Shown here in pieces: positions 37,181 through 49,400 of a stretch of 64,000 nt of DNA (within the stretch, counting starts at the first letter, position 1; each line of letters opens with the position of its first letter). Position numbers and translations under genes: made by a program. The stretch is from Otis tarda (taxonomy: Eukaryota; Chordata; Aves; Otidiformes; Otididae): positions 38,471,803 through 38,535,802 of the forward strand of contig CM048591.1 of the NCBI GenBank assembly GCA_026413225.1, written 5' to 3'. The notes under the pieces are model-generated. The model made no database searches and was not told where the DNA came from. It worked only from the letters and a program-made list of their open reading frames with translations.

Positions 37181-38875
37181 GATAGGTGTAGATAAATAAC
37201 TTTGTTGTGCTTAAATTTAATGTGAATATGGTGCCTTCTGTATCACTGCGAAACTTTGAACTCAGTCTGTTACTGAAAAGATATAATTGTTTGTGTTTGT
37301 TCAACACTGTCAAGCCAGCCTCTAAAATATCCCTTTTTTTTTTTTGATTATTTTTTTTTCCCCCCAAGACCTCTTAATCTTTTGTTTAAAAATAACAAGA
37401 GGACTAGGTACCTTACCCTAACACTCTTCAGGGTGGAATGACCTTCAAACAGGTGGTGCCTTTAAATGTTATGAAAGCAAGGAGAGGTAATATTCCTGTC
37501 TCGCAACCACTTTTGCCTCCTTTTGCCTTTAGGGAGAAATAAATGTCGGCACTGTCTTGGTGAAACTATTGGCTATAGTCTCGTGTATAAAGGATCCAGA
37601 AACATGTCAAAGGCCTCCTATTACTTTTAAACGAGTGGGTTCTGTCTTTGTCCTAGAAGGACTGGAAGAGAAAAGTGGATTCGCTAACTCAGTGGTTACA
37701 CTCTATTACAACACACTATGGATTAGTAATCAGGGCAAATGCTGTTTTTGAGGATGAAAACCTTTACAATACAGTTGACATTTACCTTGAATTCACAGAA
37801 TTCAAAGATGAAAGTGAGGTAGAGGGAAGACAAAAGCTCCATTAGCTTAATCAACTCACCTTCTGCCCATGAATTGTGCTTCTTACAAACACATTTTCTG
37901 GTATATTGTTCAGCCTAGTTATAAATGTACTGAAGTGCTGGAGCTTCCATCACTCCTCTGGGATCCCTCAGTGCTGCTAATTGGCTTACAAGAGCCAATA
38001 CAGTGGAACTAAAAAGCTGAAGGGCAAAGTTTAATTTCTGACCTTTAATTTTATTTCTGTAATTCGAACTGACTTCACTGTAGTAAGACTTGGTGAAATT
38101 TTTCAGCTTTCATTCAGTCTCAGCTGACTCACATCAACTTCTACCTAGGTATGCCATAGCAAAAGTATGTAGGCTTGCAAATATAAACTTCTATTTCTTA
38201 AATTTTTTTTTGTGAGTACTTTAAAAATTACAGTCATCTCAAAGACAAATTAATTGTCAAAATATGAAATATTCTGTCCCTAGAAAACCAGTGAAAAGAA
38301 GAAATAAATGCATGAAGAAGAGAAACACATGAGGAATCTTTTTTGCACGTCTCTAAAAATCATCTAAATCCCTTACTGGATTCAGTTTACCAACACTACA
38401 TTTACACACAACACATTACTTTGAGCAAGCATTCAGTATCACTGGAGAATTGTCTTGAGCTTTCAGCAACGCAATTTATCTTGCATTAAGTTAGAAAATC
38501 TTTTGTAACGCAGCTTCATCAGAAAAAAATTGGAGCATTAGCACCATATTTTGTAATGACACAATAGGCGCTGTTGTAAGTTTATCAAGTAAGCAGTGGA
38601 AATTTTAACCAAAAAGAATGAGCAGCTCTCCTTTTCCCTAGAACATCTTAAGAGGCCCTTTGGGATCTGTGGGAATACCAGGTTTTCACAGTTAGAGTAA
38701 GACTGTCTTCCACACCATGGGCAAGTCATCTTCTGTTGCCATATTATTCCACTTTTATGCAAAAGAATACATTAAAGTAAACCTGGAGCAACGGTACCAG
38801 TAAGTCTAAAAGGAGTAGTGGAGTTCCATGGAAACACACCAGCTTGAGCTGAGCAACTCCCTGAGCACAATTATG
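37181..38875. other. Gene-free sequence between LTRs
   Basis: No gene or repeat is recognised apart from T/C-rich low complexity at 37332-37366. Frames do not exceed 75 codons. Confidence 0.6.
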
Positions 38876-39531
38876 TGTCCTAGTTTCAGCTAGGATGGAG
38901 TTAATTTTCCTCTCAGTAGCTGTTGTCTTTTGCATTTTGTATGTGAATAATGTTGATAAACACTCTGATGTTGTTAGTTGTTGCTAAAGAGACCAAGGTC
39001 ACTGTTTGTCTTCCCAGGTTTTGCTGATGTACAGGTACAGGAAGCTGGGAGGGATATAGCCAGAATAGTTGACCCAAACTGGCCAAAGAGAGTATTCCAT
39101 GCCATAAACGTCATGCTCAGTGCTTTTGCTGGGGGGTGAGACAGTGAGCTCTCTCTTTATTCCTCTCTCACTGTTTGGAATCGTTCCAAGATCATTTACA
39201 GAGGTTTTTTTTTGTTCTGTGGTTGCTGCTTGGGACAGGCTGTATCAGTCATCAGGTCATTGGGTGGTGAGAAATTGTGCATTATTTGTTGTTTTGTTTG
39301 TTTGTTTTGATCTTTAAAAATATTATTATTCTTTTTTTTCTATTAGTATTATTATCATTATTATATATGTATGTATTATTATATTTTCTATTTGCTATCC
39401 TAGCAAACTGTCCTTATCTCAACCCATGAATTTTCTTTTCTTCCTGATTCTCTCCCCATCCCCTGGGGATGGGGGAGGGTGATTGAGCAGCTGTGTGGTA
39501 CTTGATTGCTGACTGTAGCTAAACTATGACA
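38876..39531 (+). mobile_element. Solo LTR, family A copy 2 (ERVL-like)
   Basis: This 656-bp LTR runs from tgtcctagtttcagctagga to aaactatgaca with a perfect 5-bp target duplication ttatg (38871-38875 and 39532-39536). The conserved block is at 39083-39102. The TATA position has decayed (cagtgcttttgctgggggg). The copy is longer than the others because of an ATT/ATG-rich expansion at about 39319-39385. No internal viral sequence adjoins it. Confidence 0.93.
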
Positions 39532-42500
39532 TTATGCAATGCTAATAAACCTTGTGCATTCTGAAAAGTTATTACAATAGTCTTGTCTTACCTCTAGGGT
39601 TAAATGCAAGCATATTTTTGTTGTTCTGGGTTTTCTTTTTTTTTTCTCCCAAAACCTGCATATTTCACAGGACAGGAAAACCATTTCTTTTTCTATCTAT
39701 AACTTGAAATTTTCATATCAGTCAGTTTCACTTATTCTTGCTTTGTTTCTTGGATCTCTGTTAGTGGAAATGGGCTGAACCAAAGCCAGAGTCTACATAC
39801 AGAAAAATACAGCTTTCTTCTGAAGGCAGAAATGCTAACGACCTGTTTCTTACCTTGTTGCCTATGGACAATCAGGATGACTAACACTGTCTTTGACCAG
39901 AAGATTTTTCAACTGTATGCTTCCAAATAGCTTGGACAATTAACTTGACGTGCATGAAAAGATGGACTTGTTGGACCCAACATGTCTAGGAAATGCTTAT
40001 TTATTTCTGCTTGTAAAGCAGACCACTATCATATGATCCTCTAGTGAGATCAGTGGTAAAAGCCATGATAAGATGGAAATATTCTCTCCAAAATCAAATG
40101 TTTCCACATTCCTATGTCTCAGTTAATCACCTGTTCTGAAGGCAATCATCTGGGTTTGGATTATACACACTACTTCGTCTTCCCTCTCCTGAACACCCAG
40201 CTCCAGGTAAATCTTGTTCCATCTCGGCTGGAGAAGAGCCAAGGTTGGTTTTTTTGAGTGTAAACCATGTTTAAGGAAGCCCGCTGAGGAAGGTTCCATA
40301 TGCACATGTCCCATAGGAAAAGTTTCGTGTTCCCATCAGTCAGCATGCCTAGCACAGCAAGAGATCTAGCAATCTCTCCTCTGTTAAATAGTTGAATCTG
40401 GCACACAGATACTCAGACTACACTTACACATACATACATACATACATGCCCAAAAGAGATTTTCTTCTACCTGCTAAAAAGAGTTGAATATTTGTTAAGA
40501 AGCTGTTTGAAATAAATTTTTAAGAAAAAAAAAACAGCATGTAGGTTTAAAGGAAAATAGCAAAGTGCTCACTGATGCTAGAACAGGGCCCAGTTTTGCC
40601 AATTCAATCCCTCTTTTGGAAAAAGTTGTGCACAGTCAGCTTTGGATTTGAGAATGAAAGCAAGAGGGAATTTGCATGATTTGCTGCACAAATAATTTCC
40701 CTCTTTTTAATACCCTATTTTTGAGGTTCTAGCTTGTCATAAATCCTTATTAAAATTTATTATTGAGCGATGCTGAAACATCGCTGGAAAGTCATCAGTA
40801 TTAGCCTAATATCAGATGGCTAACATAATTTTGGTAATATTTTTTTTTATAAGGAAAGACAATATAAATATTTTTAATAAGTCATATCCTAAAAAATCAC
40901 ACATAAGTTGGTGAAAATAGTTACCTATAACTCAAGAAAAGATTCAACCTAGCAAATCAAAAGGAACACAGAGTGGGAACATTTTTAAAAAATAATTATG
41001 ATGATCACTTCGTATTAGCACAGTAATGAGCCAATTAGTAAAACACAGCATGGACAGGGACAGTATGCCTGTCTCTGTTTTCTCACTCATCAAAAAGAGC
41101 ATTTCCTATTGCGTATGTGTATGTGTGTGCACATGCGCGTATCTTCATTTTTTGCCAGCCCTGCAGTGATTTAAAATACTATAGCTGCAGTAGAGTGCTA
41201 ACTGTGCAGCTAATCCCTCAGCTGTATTTCAGACAGTAAAAACATGTCAAAAGCACAACTGTGCATGAGACAAAACCATGCAATACTGTATCAGAAAGTA
41301 GGCCCACAGAAGGTGCAGAAAAAAAATTGGTTGAATTCTGTGTACCCTCTGTTCCAGTTAGTGTTAAAAATTGCTAATTTGCTAAGAACAGAGTACATGC
41401 ATTACTGCTGCCTGAATTTCAGTATTTATACAGGCATATAGCATCAAGTATGTCCTTACAAGGTCTGTGAAAATATAAAAACCAGAGCCCCTCTCTCTGT
41501 CTGAAAACTGCCCCTACAACTCAGGAAGCACTGCAAAAGCCTTGCATATTGCAGCCTGATCTGTTCCTAGATCTATTCCTAGAATGGACTGGAGTAGCAC
41601 TACTCCTGCTGTACGTATGGATCCAACCATGATTAAAGAAGACAAAATCTGGTTGTGATTCATGATTGAAGGTATGACACTGACATTTATTCATCCAGTT
41701 TACTGCTGTCTGGCACTTTGGGGTCACAGCAACAACTCATTATTTTCAGAGAGAAAAGCTGCATCAAAGGAATGAATATGCCAAAGCTGTTCCTAACCTT
41801 TGTTAAACTGCCTGTTCTTTTATAGTCTCCTACAGCATCAGCACTACTGAAGGCAGGTTCTAGGGCCTTTGACAAACAGATGTATACCAATGACGTGTCT
41901 CTAATCCACTGGTGCACAAATAATATCTCACTGACTTGCTTTTCTTTGAGAATGCTGTTAACAAGCCGCTTTTGCTTACTTGGTCCCATGACCTTGTAGC
42001 AGCTTTGGGCTTCTTGCTTTCCTTTCCCCTTCTTTCTATAAAGGTTTAGTTAGTTACAAGGTTAAAAAGGCAGGTGTGGAAAGATACGGGTTTGATCTAT
42101 TACAGGGAATGCCAGCAAACTGCCATGGAGTACAAAGAGAAGGAAATATCTCAGCCTCACAAAACTAGTAATTGATTTCATTATTAGGGAAGCATTTGGA
42201 TTTTCCAGAGGTCATAAACTACATGCTGTTGGATGTTTGCATAAAGACCTCTTTGTCTCTAGGTGATTGACCAGACATTTAACCCTAAATCAATATTTTG
42301 CTACAGTAAATTATTTTCAATATCCTAAAGGTTTGTTTGTTTGTTTGGTTTTGCTTTCGTTTTTTTTTTTTTGTTTTTTTTTTTAAATCATACAAAGACA
42401 TTTGTGACAATGATGTAACCACACAGGCTAGAAACAGACAAAATAAGTGCCTGCCTATGTCTTTGGGGTAAACAGACCTTCAGCTGATATTTGTCTGCTG

Positions 42501-42590
42501 CTTAGATCACAGTGCATATATTGTCGTGCTTATATGATAATAATTATCAAAACCACTGAACTCTAGTATAAGTAATGCCAGTCATTGGCC
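39532..42590. other. Gene-free AT-rich sequence with simple repeats
   Basis: No gene is recognised. Includes a (CATA)n tract at 40428-40447, TG-rich alternation at about 41113-41140, and a TTTG/poly-T tract at about 42333-42386. The 100-codon minus-strand frame at 41687-41989 and the 78-codon frame at 40170-40406 have no motif that I recognise. Confidence 0.6.
40428..40447. repeat. (CATA)n microsatellite
   Basis: Five tandem CATA units. Confidence 0.9.
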
Positions 42591-43666
42591 TGTATTGGGT
42601 TTGTGTAGCGGTGGGGGCTACAGTGATGGCTTCTGTCAGAAGTCTGGTGGAGCCGGCTCGCTCCAGGGCAGGCTCGCTGCTGGCTGGGATGAGTGTGTTT
42701 GTGACAGTGATAATGCCTGTGTAGTAATGTATTTAAAAAGTGGAAAATAAAAACAGAAGTGCAGGCAGAGAGGGGGAAGCACAGGCCTTGCGGGCCTTGC
42801 AGGCCTCACCCTCTGGCCTCCTGCCAGGCGGTCATCTGGACTTGACCTGGCTCAGCCTGCACAAATGAGAAGAGAGGATATGTGAGAGAATATAAAAGAT
42901 ATCTGCCTGAGTTCCGTTCTGAGGAAATGCTTGTAAGAGTAGCAGCTGTGGATGCCAAGGTCAGTGAAGAAGGAGGAGGAGGAGGAGTAATGCTACTCCT
43001 GGCCGAGATTCCCCTGCAGCCTGTGGTGATGACCATGGTGAGTCCCCTGCAGCCCATGGAGGCCCACGGAGGAGCAGAGATTCACCTGCAGCCCATGGAG
43101 GACCCCATGTCAGGGCAGGCGGCTGCCCAAAGGAGGCTGTGGCCTGTGGAGGGCCTGAGCTGGTTTGTGAGGTACTGCACCCAGTGCAAAAGGACCCGCA
43201 CTGTAGCAGTTCATGAAGGACTGCAGCCCATGTGAGGGACCCCATGATGGAACAGGGGAGGAATGTGAGGAGTGCTTCCCCTGAGAAGGAAGGAGTGGCA
43301 GAAACAACATATGATGAACTGACTGCAGCCTCCATTCCCTATTCCCCCTGTGCCGCTCGGGGCCGGGCGTCAAGGGGAGGGGAGGGAGGTCGAGATAATT
43401 TGAAATGAAGTTAAGCCCAAGAAGAGGGGAAGGGTGGGGGCTATGTGTTCTTAAGATCTTGTTTTGTCTCTCATTATCCTACTTAGATTTTGTTGTTAAT
43501 AAATTGAATTACTTTCCCCAAGTCGAGTCTGTTTTCGCCCGTAACTGTAACTTGTATCATTTCTCCCTGTCCTTATCTCAAACCTCGAGCTTTTTGTTGG
43601 ATTATCTCTCCCCTATTCCCTTGGAGGGTGGAGAGGGTGAGTTCTGAGCGGGACTAAGCTACGACA
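42591..43666 (+). mobile_element. Solo LTR, family B copy 2 (ERV)
   Basis: A 1076-bp LTR starts tgtattgggtttgtgtagcg and ends gactaagctacgaca. The flanks tggcc (42586-42590) and tagcc (43667-43671) differ at one position and fit a 5-bp target duplication. It has a TATTTAAA box at 42730-42737, a GC-rich array of cccatggagg-like units (about 43010-43255), a strong G-quadruplex-like stretch (43359-43386) and AATAAA at 43498-43503, which places the end of R just downstream. The U5 end shares its layout with family A. The 117-124-codon frames over the array on both strands are artefacts. Confidence 0.9.
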
Positions 43667-44396
43667 TAGCCAATTATGTTTATATGTCCTATTAAACATG
43701 TGAACTGCTGATTAATATCAATATATACTTTGATAGGACAAGTGTAATATTTATCCTAGAGCCTAGCAGATTTTGACTCTACAGATACATTACCTTTAGT
43801 ATTATTTCAGTCAGTGTTTTGGAAGTGGTGTAGAAAAGTAGTAGCACTGTGGGTGGATGTTTGTATTACATATGCAACTCTTTCTGAATATCACACTAAG
43901 TGGGAACTCCATGGACATAGAGGAATATGTATGTAACCACAACATACACCCTCTGTAGTAATTCTCTGTGGATCAACTTGAGTTCTGCTCTTTAGAAACA
44001 TATAAGCTAAAAATGGTTGTTGAAATACAAATTTAGACTAACTCCTCACACAGATTGAAGTGCCATCTTTGACATCAATATTTAGCAATTATCACTCTCA
44101 ATTAGATGCTTAGTTTCTTCCCACTAGGGAATTATAGCATTGAGTGTCAGTGGTCACCTGGTGGGTCTTCAAATAAGGAAAAGTTAAATCCCTTTGCACC
44201 TACTTACATTGTGCCTATGTGTTCACTTCTCTTCAAGAGGTGATCTGTGTAAGTCCAAAAAATTTTAGGAGGTGCTGAACAACCAACAATACTGGGACCT
44301 TAAGGGGTTTTTGCACAATGAAACCCCATAGTATTACAGAGAAAAAAGGGAGTAAAGTTATTGTCTGTAAGTATCAGAGTGGTTGTGTTTACCCCA
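43667..44396. other. Gene-free spacer between LTRs
   Basis: AT-rich unique sequence with no gene or repeat recognised. Confidence 0.6.
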
Positions 44397-45019
44397 TGTC
44401 CTGGTTTTGGCAGGGATGGAGTAAATTTTCCTCTCAGTAGCTGGTATGTTTTGGATTTCTTGTGTGAAGAATGTTGATAAACATCTTGATGATACAAGTT
44501 GTTGTGAATAAGACCAAGGACACCATCCTGCTTTCCAAGTCTCACTAATTTGCAGATGCAGGAAGCTAGGAAAAAGACAGAATAATTGACCCAAACTGGC
44601 CAAAGAGAGTATTCCATGCCATAAACATCATGCTCAGTATATAGGTGGGGACTAGCCAGGGCGAGTATTGCCTTCCTGGCATCCATCTTTCTCCCTCGTT
44701 TTGCTGGTATCATTACCTCTACCTTACTGGCTCCCTTTTGCTCCTTTGCTTGCCACTCGGTTTTGTTTCTGTGATCGCTGCTTGGGACAGGCTGTATCGG
44801 TCATTGGGACATCAGGTGGTGAGATATTGTGCATTGTTCACTTTGTATATTTTAATATCCTTATATTCTGTTATTATTGTTGTTTTCCCTTTTTATTTTA
44901 GTAAATTGTCTTCATCTCAACCCACGAGTTCTCCTTCCTTCCCAATTCTCTCCCCCATCCCACTGGGGAGGGGGAGGGTGAGAGAGAAACTGTGTGGTAA
45001 TTCAGGCTAAACCATCACA
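44397..45019 (+). mobile_element. Solo LTR, family A copy 3 (ERVL-like)
   Basis: A 623-bp LTR runs from tgtcctggttttggcaggga to aaaccatcaca, with a perfect 5-bp duplication cccca (44392-44396 and 45020-45024). A TATATAG-type box lies at 44638-44644, and the conserved block at 44600-44619. It is the copy most similar to copy 1 in sequence and length, and the better reference for the family. The 121-codon plus-strand and 137-codon minus-strand frames overlapping it are shadows. Confidence 0.95.
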
Positions 45020-46124
45020 CCCCAGTATGGAATCATGCTCAGCTGTCTGTTCCTGGTATTATAACAGGAAGAAATAATGAGCAGAGTTAAATGAAACATA
45101 ACTTTGTTCTCCAGTAGGCCTTGTGGTCACATTGTTGTCCCAGTAGTTATTGCTGATGTGGGTTACATAAGCATCAAGTAGGAGGACCAAGGAATTCTTT
45201 TTGTGTAAATGCAACCCTTCAATTTTAGCTTTCTGATTATCTCAAAGGAAACTTGGTAAAGATGGCAGCAGAGCAGGAAAAAGAAATTACTCTGTATCAT
45301 TAGGATGAGCTGGCTGAAATATCAGCAAAGACAAAGCATCACAGTAACTCAGATCCAAGTTCAACCTCAGATTCCCTACATTCTCCAAAATCTCTTTCAA
45401 CCTTGTCTGTCCTCAGTGGGAAAAGCAAATGCAGTATAAAGTTTGTCATTACCATAGGACTCTCCCTATTTCTACCTCTTCTTCTCTTATTCAAAGAAAT
45501 TATTTTTGTGAGATTTCTGACCTTTGGGAGCTCTGCCTCTAAGGAGAGAACAATGAATTTTTCTCTCCCAGAGATATGGTTTTAGGCAATATTCACCAGC
45601 ATGTGGGAGGTAAAACTGCTGCAGTTTTGTTTCTTTTAGAGTTCATTAACCAGTGCCTTATGCTACAGTCCCTTTCTGTTATTACTACTCCTAAACTTTT
45701 TTACTCAAGTTGCTGATTTGTTATTGCCAACTTAGGATCTGTGCAATAAGCAGCAGGAAGGGGAAAACTCTATTCTAATATTAACATGATATCCCAGATG
45801 ATATTGAGTTCTGTTTTCCAGGTGCTACACAACAGCAGATCACAGTAAACAGATATAGTGACCTTTGATGAAGATTGCTTTTAAGGACCTTCAAATTTAA
45901 CAACAAGAAAGATATCTTCAGCTTAAATGTGACTCAAAATTTATGGTTTTGGACGAGACAAAATAAGAAAAAAAAAAGATAAAGTTAAAAACACTCAAAA
46001 AAATCACAGCTTGATTTTAGGACAGCTGAGGCATAGAAATGCACTCCATGAAGCCCTAAGGATTCATGAGGTCCTTTCTGGTTATTTTGTTGTCGATTAG
46101 GTAAAGCCCTGAACAGTCAGATCA

Positions 46125-46190
46125 CAGCTGGCCTTGATCTGAGTGGAAGGTTACACAAAATGGCCTCCAACCTAACTTTCTTTATGGCTA
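46125..46190 (+). mobile_element. Possible very old CR1 3' scrap
   Basis: The series cacagctggccttgatctga, ggaaggtta and then tggcctccaacctaactttc resembles the terminal ORF2/UTR region of old CR1 subfamilies in sense orientation. It is highly diverged and no octamers remain. Confidence 0.35.
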
Positions 46191-46424
46191 TCTGCTTCTA
46201 GGGAACAATGAGAAGTATTTGAATTTAACTTTGTTCTTCTGGGACCACACAAAACCTCTTACTTCCACAGGCCTTTTGCCATCATATTCTCCAAGCCACC
46301 ACAACTGTTAAGCTCAGTGAGGATACATGAACTTTAGGGGTCTGGGTTTGGAGTTTCCCAGAGAAACAGCAAATCTCACAGTCAGATTTGATGTTCCCCT
46401 TGGAATTCATTTGCTTTGATAAGT

Positions 46425-46437
46425 TGGTCAAAGGTCA
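46425..46437 (+). promoter_or_regulatory. DR1 nuclear-receptor-type site
   Basis: TGGTCA, one A, then AGGTCA: a direct repeat of the nuclear-receptor half-site with 1-bp spacing, which is the DR1 arrangement bound by HNF4 or by RXR heterodimers such as PPAR. The match is near-perfect. Whether it is bound is unknown, since isolated DR1 matches occur by chance. Confidence 0.35.
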
Positions 46438-49400
46438 AAGGCAATTTAAACATTGCACAGACTCAGGCAGATTGAAACACCAATATACGTGGACAGGGGG
46501 AATTCAAGAACATAATGAAAAGTCAGAAAACAGTGCTATATAAATTGCTTTAACTCTCCAGAGTCAGAACCCATCTTTAGATAGATTAAACAGATTATTT
46601 CGGATCTTTTATAGCGGCAGATAGAGTTGACAGTGCTTGATGTCAGTACTAGCTCAGTTTGTAAGCCTTAAACCTAAGCCTGTTCCCTTGAAGGTTGCAC
46701 TCAAAATAGACTGTATTCAGTCGGCAGGTATCCCCTATATAATAGCTGCATTCAAAAGTAACTAAATGTACAAAGGCAGATTCATTACATGGGTCTATTT
46801 CCTAATAGCCTAGGATAAGTCTATGCAACTATTGTTCTAGGCCATGTGAACAGTTCAACAACATTCTAGTTTTTTAATGAAGTCTTCTTCCCTAAGTCTC
46901 TTCTTTTGAAAGTTACAGGCAAATAATTTGAGGCATATCTGGAGCTAGTGCTATCCTGTCACTGAACTGGCTAGATTAGCTAGTATTAACAGGCTAAATC
47001 ATTAACAGAAGAAAAACTTAAAAAATTAAAATCATTGTCTGTTATCTGGTTTATCTCTGAAGTGCCCTAGACCACCACCATTTCGAGAAGCAGGGACTAT
47101 AACTCTATTTAATAGCTCAAGTGGCTTAACTTTCAGAAAGGGTCAGTACTCAGGTGAAGTAAAAATTTAGCACTAGGAATGCTCCCTTCATAGACAGATA
47201 GATTGTTTAGAAAGAATATGAAATTTCTTAAGATTAAGAATAAAATGTGCTAAACAGGTTTATATTAATGCTAGTACTCATCATTCAGCCCTTTTAATAA
47301 TGAAGTCCCTTTTGTAATTTGAACACAGACATAAGGCATTTGCTTTTGGGACATCAAAAAAAAAAAAAAAAAAAAGCCAAAACAAAAAAAGGAAAGTTTA
47401 TGCAGGAAGCCATGGGGGGAAAAAAAAGGAAGGTCTGGTGAGATTTTGGGAATACACAAAGGACTTCCCTGTGGAATCTTTTAATTCAGCAGTGTCTAAC
47501 AATGAGATTTGAAAGTGCGTTCTAATTATACCTTGCAATCCAAGCATTATTTCTGCAGGAATATGCAAGAAATTGCTAAATTCTTCTTCACTGAAGGGAA
47601 AACACATTTCATGTATTCTACCATTTTATTTTTATTTGTAAGTCTAACTAAAGAATCTGTTACAACTATATCTATTTTAAAAAGGTAAATGGTTTAAGAA
47701 ACAGAAATACGTAGCCTGAATCTGTGTTGAAGCCACATGAGGCACTTGAAAAAGGGCAGAAATGTTTGAAAGATCAAGCAAAATATTGTAGCTTTACGAT
47801 GCAGTTCCCTATTGGCTTGTAAGCATTTGCCTCCTGAAGTTTACATTCCAGTTTGTATCATTGACAATCAAGACTTTATTTTATTTTTAAGAAGCTAAGC
47901 TACGAGAATGGAAGTGAATTTAGCCTTTATATACTGAAGAATTTATATTCTGGGGAATTTTAATTGTGTTGAATGCTCATCTGCCTTATGGAAGACTTTC
48001 CTTGCCCTACTACTTTTAGACACTTGGAAGCCTGACTACATCAGACTCATTAGAGACACACAATATTCAGTCTTTTTGGAAGTACAGAAAATATTTCCAT
48101 GTTTCCTTTTAAACGACTCCAGGTGATTTTGCTGGACATAGAAGGATGAAAATACTGAGCCTAATTGATTCTTTTCCATCCTTACCCAAGAAATATCAGA
48201 ACCAACGAGGAGTTTCAGTTTACTTTCTCAAACCAAAATCAACAACACAAAAAAGGTGACTTTCTTTCATCTCTCCAGCCCTGAAAGTATCACTTCAGCA
48301 ATGGCAAGGCAATACTGACAGGAATATGCAGCATTCTGCATACGCAGAAATCTACCTTCCTATGTTCATAGATCATCCTATGAACAATATTCAAACTCTG
48401 CTTAATTCTACCTTAGACTTATTTCAATCCAGAAGAAGGGCAGGCAGGAAGGCATGCATAAGTACTAAAGTTTATTTCATGTCAATTAGAGGTGCTTTAG
48501 CTTCTGTAAATGGAGACAGTCTAGGGAAAGTAAAAACAGATTTTTCCTGAAGTCAAAGATAGTTTAAGGTCCCAAATTCTGATCTGAGTTTTTTTTTATC
48601 CGAAACGTTCTTCTTCTAATATGTCTTAACTATAGGTCCCCTCTGACGTATAATTTTTTGTTAAAGGCAGTACTGGAAAGTTAGCATTTTCTATGTCTGT
48701 CTTAAAATTCCAAATTCTTTCACACCTTAACTTTTTAATTCGTGTACCTTTGCATACACTTTTTAAATAGTACAGGCTTCCACTTTTTTTCAGGAGACAA
48801 AATCTTTATTTTACTAATTCAGATGCGATTGAAGAAGATCTGCCCCTGTGGTGCCAGGTGGGCTGGGAGAGACTGTGTTAGTGCAAATGCATTTTGCATT
48901 AACATGTCATCAAAGAGTTCAAGAGAGGAAAGAAGCAATTTATTTTAAGTGTCCATGAACACCTATGGAGAAACATATGACATCTCTGAATACCAAATGA
49001 AATTATTATGATCAGTGATACTCTAATGAATATCAAATGAATCCATAATGAGAGGACGTTAAGCATTATTTTGATCAATTATGTCACAATACTGTGGGAG
49101 TATAGCAACAATATTTGTAGGCTGTAAGCTCTATTCAGACTTTCAACTGTATAATTAAGATACACAAAGTTTTTTTCTGTAATGTAAGCGAGATGCAGAA
49201 ATTGCTGTTTCGTAACTACTGACACCAGAATGCAACCCTTTCATTCTTATCAATCTTTGACTTTCTTGAGAAATAGAATCCTTTAAAACAAAGGAAGAAA
49301 AGGTAAAATAGCATGAACATATGAATAGCATATAATTTTTCCATCAGAACATACTTTCTGTGGGATACAGACACTATGATTGAAAAGAAAGATCTGTCAA

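Noticed and set aside
36045-43666. The two family B LTRs as the ends of one provirus.
   Set aside because: The 5.4 kb between them holds unrelated unique DNA and a family A LTR with its own target duplication, with no gag, pol or env remnant. Copy 2 also has its own near-match flanks.
44300-45010. Frames of 137 codons (minus) and 121 codons (plus) near 44.3-45.0 kb.
   Set aside because: Both overlap family A LTR copy 3 and have no protein-family features. The equivalent frames in other LTR copies differ in length and start.
32944-45019. Family A copies 1-3 as paired proviral ends.
   Set aside because: Copies 2 and 3 have their own perfect but different 5-bp duplications, and copy 1 sits within a CR1 that continues on both sides. 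All are solo LTRs.
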